This document shows positions 48,763 to 61,449 of a DNA stretch of 64,000 nt, piece by piece; the first letter of the stretch is position 1; each line of letters starts with the position of its first letter. The stretch comes from Schistosoma mansoni (Eukaryota; Platyhelminthes; Trematoda; Strigeidida; Schistosomatidae), in NCBI RefSeq assembly GCF_000237925.1, contig NC_031496.1, forward strand, positions 18,186,245 through 18,250,244, in the 5' to 3' direction. Both the position numbers and the translations under genes were made by a program. Under the pieces are notes generated by a model, which made no database searches, was not told the origin of the DNA, and saw only the letters and a program-made list of their open reading frames with translations.

Positions 48763-49026
48763 ATGAATAGGATTTACCTGTTAGCAATTTTATTTTGCAT
48801 TAAGTGTGAAGTACTGCTGCAGACGGTGGTGAGCGGTAAATACTCAACCTTTCTGTCCAAATCAGTTGATATTTATCTATCACCATCCGGTGTTTCAGTG
48901 GTAAGCGACTTGGAACTTTTTAAACATTTTGTTTATGCCCAACCTTTCAACATATACGGCAATGTATGGAAGGTTCTTCAGCAAACTCCAGGTTCCTGTA
49001 CAAATAGCAATAAAACAATGACCTGA
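48763..49026 (+). CDS. Small ORF with a signal-peptide-like start, doubtful
   Basis: An 87-codon ATG-to-TGA frame. Its first 20 residues (MNRIYLLAILFCIKCEVLLQ) look like a signal peptide or membrane segment. The remainder (for example SGKYSTFLSKSVDIYLSP) matches no family I know. It sits in mobile-element-rich DNA, with no splice evidence and no nearby poly(A) signal recognised. It may be a chance frame or an element remnant. Confidence 0.2.
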   Translation: MNRIYLLAILFCIKCEVLLQTVVSGKYSTFLSKSVDIYLSPSGVSVVSDLELFKHFVYAQPFNIYGNVWKVLQQTPGSCTNSNKTMT

Positions 49027-49189
49027 AATCATATCTTCCTTGAAGTTATGTGAGAAACACCAAGCATCAGAGCATTCTAAATAATCTACTACTTCCCTTG
49101 GTTACATATTAATGGGCAATTTCCCCAGCTTACTCCAATTCATTTAAATTGTGAACTCAAAATAATATAACGAAATAGAGTCACCCCTG

Positions 49190-49335
49190 ATAAGTCTAGA
49201 ACTTCAAAAAGACACAATTTGAAGTACCCATTATGAGATTGTATTGTATTACTACGATATGTTTGAAAACAATATAAAATACGTAACTGTGTAGTAAGTG
49301 TATTGTTTATTCATCATATAAATGACGGGTTCGTA
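49190..49335 (-). mobile_element. Ty3/gypsy LTR fragment (fossil)
   Basis: Shares GTAGTAAGTGTATTGTTTAT and TTCATCATA with the LTR region at about 42.1-42.2 kb. Short and old. Confidence 0.45.
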
Positions 49336-49569
49336 TTGTTGAAAATGAAGTTTTTCATAAATCGAACAACTAAGTACCATTTTTACTATCTGTGAGAGCT
49401 GTATATTTCATAATCTGTAAGTTTTATTGACATGAGTGACTGAAGATATTATTTCAGTGAGTCCAATTTAAATTATCGTCATTTACTTCTGGATTTTATT
49501 TACTGCCATAACCATCAAGTTGTATACTGGGTTGATTGATCCTCCCAACTAAATGCCTAAAATCCCAGC

Positions 49570-50270
49570 ATTTGGTCTAAAATGTAGATCACTAATGTGA
49601 GCAATCTATGTAGATGATCAAAGGCTTATTGAAGTTGAGGGATAACGACGTGACCTCCCAGCTTACTTCGAAGTCACACCTTGCGGTTAATACCATAAGT
49701 GGATTACTCTTTCGTCGTATTCAGATACTGTGACCACTTTGACCACCGCATAGAGCAAACAACGGGCGAGACAAATATTTATGGGTGACCTTAAGAGACA
49801 CTAAAGTCGCCCTGAGACAACTACCCAATTACAGGAGTCTAAAGAGGTATACAAACTAGAAAGAGGAATTAGAATTGGGATTTTAAGTTAGAATCTAGGG
49901 TTAGGAATTAGATCGGGGTTTTCATTACAAACTAACATCAGTTGTGATACCAAAAGGCTATTAAACTATATGGATGCATGAATTTAGCACCAAAACTTTC
50001 AAACCACGATTCTATGGGTTCGTTCATAACTAACGGTCCCGCCTATACGGCATTATAACACAAACACATTAGTAAAAGTAGGTTCTGGAAACAGAGTGCA
50101 AACATTGCCTCTCTAAGACGTCCGATTGATTGCTTCGCGTTGGTTGTCCTTGGTCTTGACGAGGGCCGGAAAACTGTTCGATACTCAGTGATCTGACAGC
50201 TGGGTTATTTGACTGAAGCCCGAGGACATTTTAATGACTTGACAACCAATATGTCAATACGAAACGACGT
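49570..50270 (+). repeat. Dispersed repeat D, copy 2, interrupted
   Basis: Similar to 28925-29340 at both ends, with about 300 bp extra in the middle. The extra DNA starts with a Merlin-like terminus (GGGCGAGACAAATATTTATG at 49764). Confidence 0.55.
49764..50060. mobile_element. Merlin-derived MITE-like insertion (probable)
   Basis: GGGCGAGACAAATATTTATG, then GGTGACCTTAAG, resembles the Merlin end at 51564. It interrupts repeat D relative to its other copy. The right end is not sharply defined. Degenerate TTAGGG-like words occur near 49.87-49.92 kb. Confidence 0.45.
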
Positions 50271-51560
50271 ATATTTGATTGTTTAGTTAATAAAGATGCT
50301 GCTACATGCCACGGAGTATTAATAAGTAACATAGTTACAAATAAGCCAACATATATATTTCCAATCACCCTCTTTAAGAACTTAGATCACACTTTCGGGT
50401 CAATGCCTTAAATGATGGATTTCAACCATTGCGATATAACAATAACGGGATTCAGGCATTACGACTGTTAGTCTCTAAGACGTGATCAGTTATTCTACTA
50501 TTATTATAGTCCCTACAAAACTTCCTGTTTTTGTACGTACGCTAAATATTAGTTTCTTGGAATAACAGGATATTAAAGCTACTAGTTGCAGTAGAATACC
50601 AAAAATCATTTGAATATTTGAGTATTACGTCAACCTATCTATCGGATTCATTATTCATTCTAGTTTTGGACCATTTAAAAACGACGAGATATAATGTACT
50701 TACTGTTTCTTCAACCCCTTTGGTTTATATTTTATTTGTACATAAGCTTTTGTAGTGGCTGTTTTATTTATTCTAGCTTTTGGACAAACTTTACTAACTC
50801 AGATAGCATGTGATTATTGAGTTACTCTTATCATACTTGTAATTAATTTCTATTCATAGCAAGTTGTGACCTTTAATGCAAATAACTCCCTGTAATTTTA
50901 CGCTTCTGCGTCTAGTGTACGCTTATGCATATATCTGAATACTTATCATTCTATTCAATATCTGTTTCTTTGTCAAACTACTCATGATCTATTTCGAACC
51001 ATATTAAAATCAGCAATGTATAATATTTTAAGTTCGGCTGTTTTCTTTTTCTACATTGTGTTTCATCTTCTGGTATATCTAATTAAAGTAAGATTCATAA
51101 TTAGACAGACGAATATATGAAACTGCTGAACAGGCACGTAGCTGTCTATACTCAGTAGCTCAATGGATAACTTATTTCATGTTTGAGAGGAAACGTTCTA
51201 GTTTCGAAACTGGTGTCTATTGCTAGCCAGTTTATTTATTTATTGTTTTTCTGTTTGGTTGATGCAACCTTTACACAATAGGCCACAATATTATAATCAT
51301 TATATTATTTTTCCTTGTTCTATTAGCATTTATCTTGAACTAAGCATCTACCAGTTGTGTGCATCTTACTTATATCCACTATCTAAGCCATTATTATTGT
51401 GTCTAGTTTATAGATTAATCGGTTAGGTTTTGTTTTAACATTATCCTCCTAAATGTTTAGGTAATTCAATTCTTGATTAGTAGTTTTTGTGTGAAATATG
51501 TTCATCAACAGGTCAGTGAACAACAAAATAACTGTCAAATTCATATGTTTAAGTTGAAAA
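50270..51560. other. Unassigned AT-rich sequence
   Basis: No gene recognised. At 51150-51215 the words CAGTAGCTCAATGGATAAC and TAGTTTCGAAACTGG resemble tRNA A and B boxes and may be a very old SINE. Confidence 0.4.
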
Positions 51561-51563
51561 ATA

Positions 51564-52030
51564 GACGAGACTATAATTTATGGACGACCTTTGAACGAAT
51601 TTCAAGTGACCTTGAGAAATATTAACCAATCAGTAAACAGCCAGCATAGAGTAAAAATATATTTTTACAAAACCAAAAAATTAAAGTTGATACACTTCTT
51701 TTATATGGTCCAAAAACTTGTCAGGGTTAGAAGGATGTTCAAAGGTTCTAAAATCGTAATGCATAAGGTTGAGGAACTTATCCATATGGCTCCATAGTAG
51801 TCGGCCTATGGAGCCATGATAAGGTCTCTCTCAGCCTCGACCACATAGCTTCAGTATTGTTTGTATGTACTCCGGTTGTGTTTGTCATTTTTATTACGCA
51901 TATACCCCTACAATACTCATACCACTGAACAATAGAAGCTTCAGTAACGTCTGCGAATATTACAGACAATGTTACTGGTGCTTTTGTTATACAGTTCGCA
52001 GCAATTATAATAATTTGCCTTAGTCTCATT
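51564..52030 (-). mobile_element. Merlin DNA transposon, internally deleted and 5' truncated
   Basis: The right terminus (GACGAGACTATAATTTATGG on plus at 51564) matches the Merlin end within 45.25-45.32 kb, and GACCTTTGAACGAAT is shared with the 45.6 kb terminus. The minus strand encodes MRLRQIIIIAANCITK and SIVQWYEYCRGICV. This is joined directly to HTNNTEAMWSRLRE, the late DDE-domain motif. The catalytic centre between them is absent. A (GGCTCCATAG)-type short palindrome lies at 51784-51816. No left TIR was found. Confidence 0.75.
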
Positions 52031-52039
52031 CTGGATCAT

Positions 52040-53340
52040 TAATATCAGCTGAAGAAAACTAAGGAGTTCTGTGCAAATTTTATACTGTAAATAATATATA
52101 CCGTCATAATATTTTAAAGAAAGAGCTGAAAATCAACCAGAAAATATTGCTTGTTATGAAACATTTCAAGATTTAACTATGAAAACACAATTTGAAGTCA
52201 ATCACATCTAATTTAATAAGTTATAATGTACATAAACTAGTCTAACTGTTGCATATTGTATAACCTATAAGAGCAACTTCTCTACTCTATACGTTTGATA
52301 TTTAGTGATTAATTAAGTTGATTAAGAGTAATTCAACTACTGATACAACGAAATTCGTTGGTACATAATAAAATTATATCAAGCAACTACATTTCTATTC
52401 TACTATCGTGCTTGTAACATACTATTAAAACAAGCATGAGTTTACTTGGAATGATTTGCTTTTGTGAATAATGCATCATTGATGTCTATCAGTGTTCTAT
52501 TTTTTATTAACAGCTAATAGAAAATGCCAGTCATTGACTGGAAACAGTATTACTTTGATCAAACAGTAAAAAGCTGAGAAATTGCACTGGCGTAGGGCTA
52601 ATCAGTAGCATTTCAATCGTCTAAGACTTTTACAGGTCAAATTAAAGGAACTTCACCTAAAGAAAACCACAACTAACATGCTTTACCCATTCTAGGGTGA
52701 CATCGAATCCGAAAAACAAATTATTTAGGGTAGTCATTCTCTTCTGTCTCTAAGGTTTCATTTGCTAAATTAGAGCAAGTTGCATTTGGGAATGTTCTAA
52801 GAATTTACTTTTCGTTATTGTGAGAACCCTACAGAGTGACTAAGAAATGGCGTTGTGTCAGCGGCTCCATGTTAACCCACCTGGTCCAATCGAATTATTC
52901 AAGTAAACTTTACCAGTTATCTTTGATAATTTATTTCACTAACAGTAATCTACAAAAGATAATCACTCTTCGAATCTTTAAAACGACAGAAGCGAATACA
53001 ATATGAATCCAAAAGACCAAGTTTTCTTCCCAAAAGAAATAGACCTAGATCTCTTTCCAGCCCTTGTTATTATTTAAGTTAATAAAACAATTGTCGTTTC
53101 TGCTTTTAAATGACCCGATACACCATGAACATGTATCCCGTTCCTTTGCATTTCCGCAGACGAAATCCATTTGATTTAAATTACTATTTCATCCTCATAC
53201 ATTTGAAAATTTTATTCTGCACTTAACCAGAATTTATTACTTTTTACTTAGATTGCATGATTTCATGGAGAACAATAATAACAGATCTAACATTAGATCT
53301 TATTACTAATCATATAAGCTATATTCTTCATAGATTGATC
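52040..53340. other. Unassigned AT-rich sequence
   Basis: No gene or named repeat recognised. Confidence 0.5.
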
Positions 53341-53344
53341 TCAG

Positions 53345-53530
53345 TTTGCATACTGTTGAAAACCAGGAAGCATTCGACAATAGCTTTTCCTATCTAGCAT
53401 TGAACCTCTTAATAGTATATACCCACAACAACACCAGGGATTAAACCCAGAACCTTTAAGTCCAATAGAGAATGCTCAAGCTTTATATCACTAAGCTGAC
53501 TTTCAGTGACTTTAGTGTTTAACTCCAATC
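53345..53530 (-). mobile_element. Decayed SINE
   Basis: In minus orientation: tail GAAAACCAGGAAGCATTCG, B-box region ACCAGGGATTAAACCCAGAA and A-box region near ATCACTAAGCTGAC. Hammerhead core not preserved. Confidence 0.6.
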
Positions 53531-54550
53531 AATAATTCTTCTTCAATATAAACTAGGAAATTCAATTATCTCCATGATCCAATAAACGTTTTGTTATTCT
53601 GTGAATTATGTTCAAATAACTAACAGTACTTATATGTTAGATTATTTAGTCTTATTTCAGTAACTTTCTATTACAACCTCAGTGATGTAGTGAACAATGA
53701 TAAATTTTAAACAAAGAAAATAAGGATAGCCTCACGTATAATATTATATTTGATAACTAGCAATTATATATATATGAAAGTAAACAATTATTATTTATTT
53801 AATTAATTGACTATTGTTAATAAGTTGAAAAATGATTCTGGTTGATAAACTCTTAAGTTCAGTGGTTAAATTGTATTTCAATAATCCTGGATTGAAGTTC
53901 AATGAACAATAAATTGACATATTTTAACAAACTAGATTTTCACTCTTTTTTTATTATTTCAACTAGATAGATAGATAGATTGATTGATAGATACGTGATA
54001 ACAATTATTGATGGATAATTTACAAGAAAGAGAAAGAGAGAAAGGGAGAAAAAATAATGAAAACGAAGTAAACAGAAAATCAATAATGAAATTATAATGC
54101 ATGAGAAAGGTGACAATATTGAAATTGTTTTTTCGTTTTTTTCAAATTAGATAGAGAAACACAAGTAGATTCGTCGGTGTAGGATATAAAAGTTTAAATA
54201 TTATTTTAGAAAAAAATGAACTACTCATTTTATTACAGTAGTGTAAAATAATATTTTAAATTTATTTAACATATTATTATTCAACTTGAATCAAAGGTAA
54301 GAACAGAAACATTTATGAATTTACAAAATATGAAGAAAGTGAATAAGAGAAGAAATTTTCAATATAATACTATTTAAGAATGTTATAGAAAGAAGAAAAT
54401 ATTTATTTGTTATCTCTTGTGTTAAAATTGAAAACATCTAGATTAAATTATGTACACACAGCCACGAACTTGAATAATTAAATAATAAGAACAGTAATGA
54501 CTTTCCATCATAATATTCTTGATTGATACTAGTCAATGAAAAGAATGATT

Positions 54551-57500
54551 TTAATGATGAATACCAGTTGTATCATTAGTTTTTGTCTTACTTATCATGG
54601 TACTTTGTTGAATTGATTCATTTGGACATTTGTAATAAGACAGTTTATTGTTCGTTAAGTAACAGGAATTAGGAATTGTTTTAGGATAGTGTATAATATG
54701 AGACTGATTTAAAGTAAATGATTGATTTTGACTAGATATATCAAAGGGTCCACGTATCGGTCGCCTATTGTAATATAGAGCAAAAAATAAACATGATCTT
54801 ATTATAATAAGTGGGAATAGTTTACGTGCCAGTTTGATTACTGACTTATTTTTAAGGTTTCTGATGAACTGATGTTTTAGTTGTGTTTTTTCTAATTTCA
54901 TAAAAATTGAATAGATCGTATGGTCATCGTTCCCACTGGTCAAGCCGAAAACGTGATCAACATGTTATCAAACAATAATTCTGTAATTGTACCATTAGCC
55001 CTTTATTAAGTGTTATACATATTTCGTCATTTTACTGGAAATAGACTGCATCGAATGTCTTAACACCATACGGTTATTTACTTCAGTCAGTTATCATCAA
55101 TGAAGTAGGTATAACGGAATAGTTGTTTACAAGTTTGTGCACTCAATACTTAGATTACTCATTTCGTTTGTTTTTATCAATTTTGATGTTAATATTCAGG
55201 TTAATCTGCAAGTAATACAAAATAGTTCAATTCACGAATCGATCTAATTTGGACCACCTCTGAGAACTTGCAAGTACTGAACAGCCATTTCGTTCTAGTA
55301 CTGGACTCCTCAGCAATACTTATCCACAATTCTTCACGCATAACTCAAACTCAGGTCTTTCAGTTTTGCGCGCAAATGCCTAACCTCTAAACCACTGAGC
55401 CAACATCCAACGGTGTTAATATTTAATTGCAATCGATCAATGATCTTGTACAACTCTTTATCCGTCGTTTAAGTTGGATAACTGTCTCCACCTGATATGC
55501 ATCAGACTCCACGGTTTGTCACTAGAGCTCCAGAAAGTCCAACTTATAGCAAGTTCCTAGTGAGCAAATGATTATTATTAGTACGGAGATCGATGATGAT
55601 GAGTTTAGTACTTCCATGTTTTCACTGGTGATCTGGCTTAGATCAATTCGTGAATTCCATCAATCCCATACTAATAATATAAAATGCACAAGTTACCACA
55701 CAAATGTTTGAATTCATTAATTTAACCTAAATTGAATATGAAAAACAACTTTCAGTTCAGAAATTTTAGTCAAGTCTAGTTTTGTTTATTAAATTTCTAA
55801 ACTAATTAATAACAATGATACAATAAAAGATTTTCCAAAATGTATCTGTCAATTAAATTACAATCTGAATAGATTATGCCCTAATTATTCAGTTAGTAAT
55901 TCTTGTTATATTCAAAACAATATTTTGTTTTTTCTTCAAAACGATTGAAAACAATCCATCAACTTTGTTAGACCAAATTATTTTTTCGTTCGTTTAGCAT
56001 GATTAATCAAACCTTTCAGATAAATAATAGATCATATTTGTATTTTATATCATGGAATGGTTACAGCTAGTTACTTTTAGACAACAGAATTGATATATAT
56101 ATATTGCTCCAACTGCATTTACCAATTTACATGTACGTGCCAAAGCACATACATTGGAAGAACCTGAGAGAAGAGTACATGTTCGCATTTCTGAGTATGT
56201 TTCAAAGAAACTGAGGCTGCGAGGGACTAGGGCTCTCAACAGTGCAATAGCTCGGCATTTACTTGACACCGGGTACAACATTGATATTTCTCATGCTTTC
56301 AAAATTATTAGCAGGCAAAGAAGTACGACTGCTCTACGGTTTTCTGAAGCGATCGCGATAAAAAAAACTTAAACTGGATCTATGTATTCGAAAAGAGACA
56401 GTGATAAACTTATTACTACCTTGGTAATCCACTTTTTTTTGTTTTCGTTTTTTGGTTATTAGTTTTATTTTGGTTAATATTTAGTTTGTATTATATTCCT
56501 CTTCTATTACCCAATTCTTAAACCACCCTTTCACTCAAACATTTCCGCTCACTTGTTTCTTTTAAATTATGTGAACTCTTCAAATTCTATCCAATTATTA
56601 CGTAACCCATCTTATCAGTTTTAATTCCATGACTCCTTTATTACCTCTAAAATTATCACACAGTTTATCATATCTGTCTCTAAACTCCACTCAACTATTA
56701 CACCACCCATCCTTAATGCTTTCTTGATTCTAACACCTAACCTTTTTTCATTCCAATCCTTTACATTCACTTATGTCAATTGTTCCACACTATTTATTAT
56801 CTCAATGCTAAAATTCTAATACATATTTGGTTGTAAGCGGTTGATGAGAGACCACGAAATATATAACCAATTCATATTATTCTGTATCAATATTTGTTCT
56901 GGCCTTATTTATATTATAAAAATATAAGTTTACAAGACCCAATTAATTAGATCACCGCATTGGTTGATTACTTAGAAATTATCAATATTTTATTCTCCCT
57001 GTACGTCGGTTTCATGTTAGATAGAAGTTATCAGCAAAGAGTACCTGGAATCTTAAGAATTCTATATTTATCAATAGTTCTCTCGAGATTGTCTATATCC
57101 TGTTCTGATGAGCACCAAATAGCTTGAAAGTAAGTTACATGGCCTCTATGAAATTGCTTTCACTCGTCTAATACAAGTTAGTTCATGCTCAAAACAAACT
57201 GATTTTTATAATACATTTGAGGCTGATCTAGAAAAAATGACTCAAAGCTATGGAACAGTGATGAACAGTGGTTAGAAATTACATGAATTTCCATGAAAAT
57301 CCCTTATCAGTGTAGGTTTTTGTAGAGATTGTAGTATTTTCATAGTTTAACTCACCCATAGATCTTACTCTGATTACCACTAGAGATCGGTTTTGTCTTA
57401 GTATAGGATACCCTAGAAACAGGCACGTCATACTACACCAAAGGGTACCCTCTGTCTCGAGCATTGACGTTTAACCTGTAGACCATTGAGCCACAATCCA

Positions 57501-60500
57501 ATAAAGCTAATATCCAACTTCAACCAAATGACAATATTACGCAACGAAAATCTATAACCTGCAGTGGATAACCGTCTCCAACACGATAAAGTTGAAGTTC
57601 GCTGGTCACGTCTTTACGATCATATTTTATGATTGACTGGTCAAAGATTTGATAGCTAAGGTCGAGACAATCGTCATAAAAATACAAAATAAAAGAAGAT
57701 GGACTTACCGATATTTATTTGAATCTACAGGAATTAAATAACGTGTAGGCAATGATTTATTATTTATACAACCTAAATTAATTTCCCATCCAGCAGAATG
57801 ATTTATTGTAGTATTACATAATGATGATGATATATTCATATGATTAGATGATGAAATCGGTTGAGAAATTTTAAATCCATTTGCAATTACTTTAGGAGAA
57901 TTAAATGTATATCTGGTTGAATTTGATTGATAAAAATGTACAGGCTAAATAAAATATAAACAAACAATATATAAAGTGTCAAGTTTAGTATCGAATCATT
58001 TAAATGGACTGATCTTTGAGTTAGGAAAATATAGATAGTCATCAGGCTTTACTCTAATATACATGAATATTTATACGAAAATGTTAGACCAATCAAGGCT
58101 ATTTGAGTCAATAATCACAATGAAATAGAATACGTCACCAAGCATAATAGGTAAAAGTACAAGTTGATAGTGGGAAGACAGGTGTACTGATAGTAGTAAG
58201 AATATTAAATTACGATAACAAAAGTCTTATCAATAGTTAAACATAGGAAATACATAGTTGAAGAAATAGTATTCTTTTCAGCTGATTCTCACTACGTTCG
58301 ATAGTTATTATAATTAAAATGGAATATCCAAGTTAGGGTTGCCATTATAATAAAATCTTTTATTTGAAAATAACTAGTATATATTGGTAACACGAATAGG
58401 TCTATACGTCTATTGAAGGTGTATGTTTAATAAGCAGAATAAATATAAGTAATATAGATAGAAATAAATAATAATCTAATGTTAAATCAAATGTTTAATC
58501 GAAAACTACGTGATGTATAAAATTATATGGATATATTAGTATGGGGTTGTGGAGATTGTCAAGATTTTGATTGAGATCATGAATCAATCGATGTCAGACC
58601 ACCATCGAAAACCTGGAAGCACTAAACGGCCTTTCCTAGTATCCTAGTATGAGACTCCTTAGCAGTGCGCATCCACGATTTTACACGCGGGACTCGAACT
58701 CTGAACCTTCGATCTCATGAGCGAATGTTTAACCCCTAGTAGGAACTAATAAGATGAGGTAAGTGGTTATTAAATTTTTAACATATTTACAAAACTAACA
58801 CCATACAAGGGTACATGATAATAATAATAACATTTTAATAACGCTAACTACCGAAACATTAAGCAAAATACTCAATGTACATTAATCAAATTATGTCATC
58901 ATATAATTACAAATGCTATAGACTTGTTTCGTCTGAAGTTAACCAAAATAAAGAATTCAGTTTAACATATATCTTTTATATGTTAATCTTTTATTCCTTA
59001 ATCCGTATAGCTATTGCGTCAGCCATTTAAAAAAAATTACAAAATAGGATCAATTTATGTAAACATTGAAATTAGATAATTTTTAATGTGCATTATTTAA
59101 ATAATAACAGGTTTCTGTAAATATATATTTCACCTGCTTCAATTTGGGCAGCTGGGCAGTATCACAAACCTCACACAAATCGAATGAGATTTGTGTGGCG
59201 CATATGTATCTGGTGCTTCCTTGTACCAATATTTATGTGTCTAAATAAATAAATAAATATTCAACAACTGATTTATTTACAACTGTCCTATTTCAATAGA
59301 TCCTATTCCATTGTTAATTTGATCCTTTCAGAGAATTAATATAACACACATAGAAATAAAAAAATTCCTTAGAAGAAGTAAATAGTCAGTCTAAAGAATT
59401 GTTCAGTTTTTTAATGGTAAAGCAAACAGTAACTATCAGTTATTCAGTTCAGTACCCTTGTGAGCCAGGGTAATTTTACATTAGTTTTCATGAAAACCGG
59501 ACACTACCCAGACTTTCACGTGAAAACCCGAACAGTACAGCCCAATCCCACTTAACAGGGGAGCCAGACATTGCCCAGGCTTAATCCGAGTACTACAGTT
59601 CAATCGCGTTTTGCAAGAGAGCCAGACAAAGAAAGTATTTTAAATCTTGCTACATTTCATAGGCATCGATTATAAGTGATAGAGTGTATTTGACATCGTT
59701 TCTGAAATTATTATACTAACAATTGATTGAGGGAGATTAGTAATGCTACTGGTAAAAAGTGAGTCAGAAATAAAAGAAAATATCTTATCATTTACAAAAC
59801 GATACATTAAAATACTTGTTTTTTAAGTTAAATAATAGGAAGGTAAATTCAGATGAACTATCTATTTCTCCTAAATTAACCAAAAATTCAACAGTGACTT
59901 CTGGGCTATCTAATGTTATTAAGCAAAGTTTCCAATATCTGAAGTTATTGAAACGCTTGTAAATAAAAATTAAAATTAGTGTTTAAAATGAATAAATTTG
60001 TGGTACTATCTCAAGCGGTAGTTTAAACCAGTTTAAACAATATCACTACTTTTTTAAAAGTCAGACCGAAGGTCCTGGGTCCAAGTCTTGCGTGCGTGAT
60101 TGTGGATGTACACCGTTGAGTAGTCCTATACTAGGACGAAACGGCTGTCTAATGTTTCCACGTCTTCAATGATAATCTAAAATTGATGGATTCATAATGT
60201 CTACTAAGACTTAACAATTTTCACAACCCTATATTGACAGACACCTTATCATTATGATGGAAATTCGTTCCTTTCATGCATCTTAAGAAATTCCAGTATA
60301 GTTGGTACTTGTATAATGACGTACTTGTACGGTACAACTTCATCGTGCGTTACAAATGGTAAAAATTGTTTAATACTGTTTATTAAGTTTATTGAACCTA
60401 AAGACAATGGTGTACGTAGAGATTTTAGTACGACAATTAAAAATGAATAAAAGAGTTATGCCGTGCTTTAGTTATGAGGTTTTGTGTGTGGTTACCTTAG

Positions 60501-61448
60501 TTCTAGTAAGAAGCTGTAAACAATAGAATTCAACTGTGTTGTTTGTGAGGCAGTTACCCACTGAATATACCATAAGATTGTTGCTCAATTCTTTGAATTG
60601 ATTGAAATCAGACATATAAATCAATGAACATCAGCTCAGTAGTCTTAAAATAAAACTATCACAGAAATGCCTGTAAGTTCTGCGTTTGATTCCATGCGGT
60701 GATCGTTAATCTGCCCTTTACAGGAGTTTCATACTGTAACAAAACAAATGGCCACTTATTACTGGTTTGTAATTTCTGCTCAGCGTAGATTGGTTCCTAA
60801 TCTCAATAAAATTATTCACTTGGTATTGTTTGTTTGAATCTTCCCATTGATGTTTAGGACTGTAATTGATCAATCTCTTATTGGCATATGTACATATATT
60901 GAAAATAAACTTTATTAGCAGTGGGACTAAACAGTGTAGATAATAATGAATAATCTTATTTGTGTCAAGTAAGTTCTATCTAGCTTCTTCTTCATTGAAG
61001 TAATAAAAAAGAGAATATCAATTAATAAACATTAAAAACATACTTCATTATTTTTATTTATATTATTACTAAGATTAGTTTTGTACATTAACTGATTATG
61101 AGGTTTCGTAGCTGGATGAGATGTTTGTAACTTGATATTCATTGTATTCAAAAGATCATTTTTAACGGATATTCCGTTGTGACTTTGGCTATTCATCAGA
61201 TTTATGTTTACATGATTATTAGAATTTGTAAAGTTATTTTGATGAGATTTAAACATATCCCTTCTGTTTACCATTGTACTTCCTTCATTACACATAACTA
61301 ATTTAACTTCATGATTATTTGAAGCCAATTGATGATTGATTGATTTTAAAGGAGGTTGTAGTTGTTGTTGTTGATGGTAATGTATAATAGACTTTAGATC
61401 TGAAGATTTATGAAAACCATTATCTGAATGATTTGATGGTACTTTGTC
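54551..61448 (-). CDS. Asn/Ser-rich protein, C-terminal three exons (5' partial)
   Basis: Three phase-compatible exons in reading order: 61448-61044 (135 codons), 57944-57709 and 54764-54551 (stop TAA). Acceptors and donors are canonical (TTGTTTAG, GTATG; TTTATTTAG, GTAAGT; TTACAATAG). They give about 284 C-terminal residues rich in Asn, Ser, His and Gln, with a short QQQQ run (HYHQQQQLQPP) and a conserved-looking stretch (SAGWEINLGCINNKSLPTRY, then RRPIRGPFDISSQNQ). No domain is recognisable. Low-complexity Asn-rich regions are common in schistosome transcription factors and RNA-binding proteins, but no function can be assigned. The first exon begins in phase 0, so at least one more exon lies upstream, beyond 61448 or outside the window. 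Introns hold SINEs and a Penelope-like fragment. Confidence 0.7.
55250..55440 (-). mobile_element. SINE, fairly complete
   Basis: In minus orientation: 3' tail GGACCACCTCTGAGAACTTG, hammerhead region (CAGCCATTTCGTTCTAGTAC), B-box region ACTCAAACTCAGGTC and A box CTAAACCACTGAGCC, then the 5' flank CATCCAACGGTGTTAAT. In the gene's last intron. Confidence 0.8.
56085..56400 (+). mobile_element. Penelope-like element, GIY-YIG endonuclease fragment
   Basis: TCTCQSTYIGRT (zinc-finger-like CxC followed by the YIG of GIY-YIG) at about 56130-56165 is followed, one frame over, by ERRVHVRISEYVSKKLRLRG and LNSAIARHLLDTGYNIDISH. This C-terminal endonuclease domain is typical of Penelope-like retroelements. 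A stop or frameshift separates the YIG motif from the rest. 5' truncated; the element's 3' UTR may continue to about 56.9 kb. Confidence 0.75.
57355..57530 (-). mobile_element. Decayed SINE
   Basis: In minus orientation: tail ACCACTAGAGATCGG, a remnant GGTTTTGTCTTAGTATAGG of the hammerhead region, B-box region and A box TAGACCATTGAGCC. Confidence 0.65.
58575..58745 (-). mobile_element. SINE
   Basis: In minus orientation: tail AGACCACCATCGAAAACCTG, GAAGCACTAAACGGCC, ACTCCTTAGCAGTGCGCATC, B box CGCGGGACTCGAACTCTGAA. The A-box end (ATGTTTAACCCC) is truncated. Confidence 0.75.
59135..59265 (+). repeat. Dispersed repeat B, 3' fragment with (AAAT)n tail
   Basis: GGGCAGCTGGGCAGTATCAC to the (AAAT)n tail matches the ends of the copies at 22.3 and 38.4 kb. 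5' truncated. Confidence 0.75.
60045..60190 (+). mobile_element. SINE with partly preserved hammerhead
   Basis: B box GGTCCTGGGTCCAAGTCTTG, then GTTGAGTAGTCC, a short loop, AGGACGAAACGGCTGTC, and the tail TAATGTTTCCACGTCTTCAA. GAAA and the GTC cleavage triplet are intact; the CUGANGA box is not. The A-box side is poorly preserved. Confidence 0.75.
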
Positions 61449-61449
61449 C

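Noticed and set aside
54765-54943. N-terminal extension of the 54551 frame (MTSGNDDHTIYS...)
   Set aside because: A TTACAATAG acceptor and phase match with the 57.7 kb exon show that this part is intron read-through.
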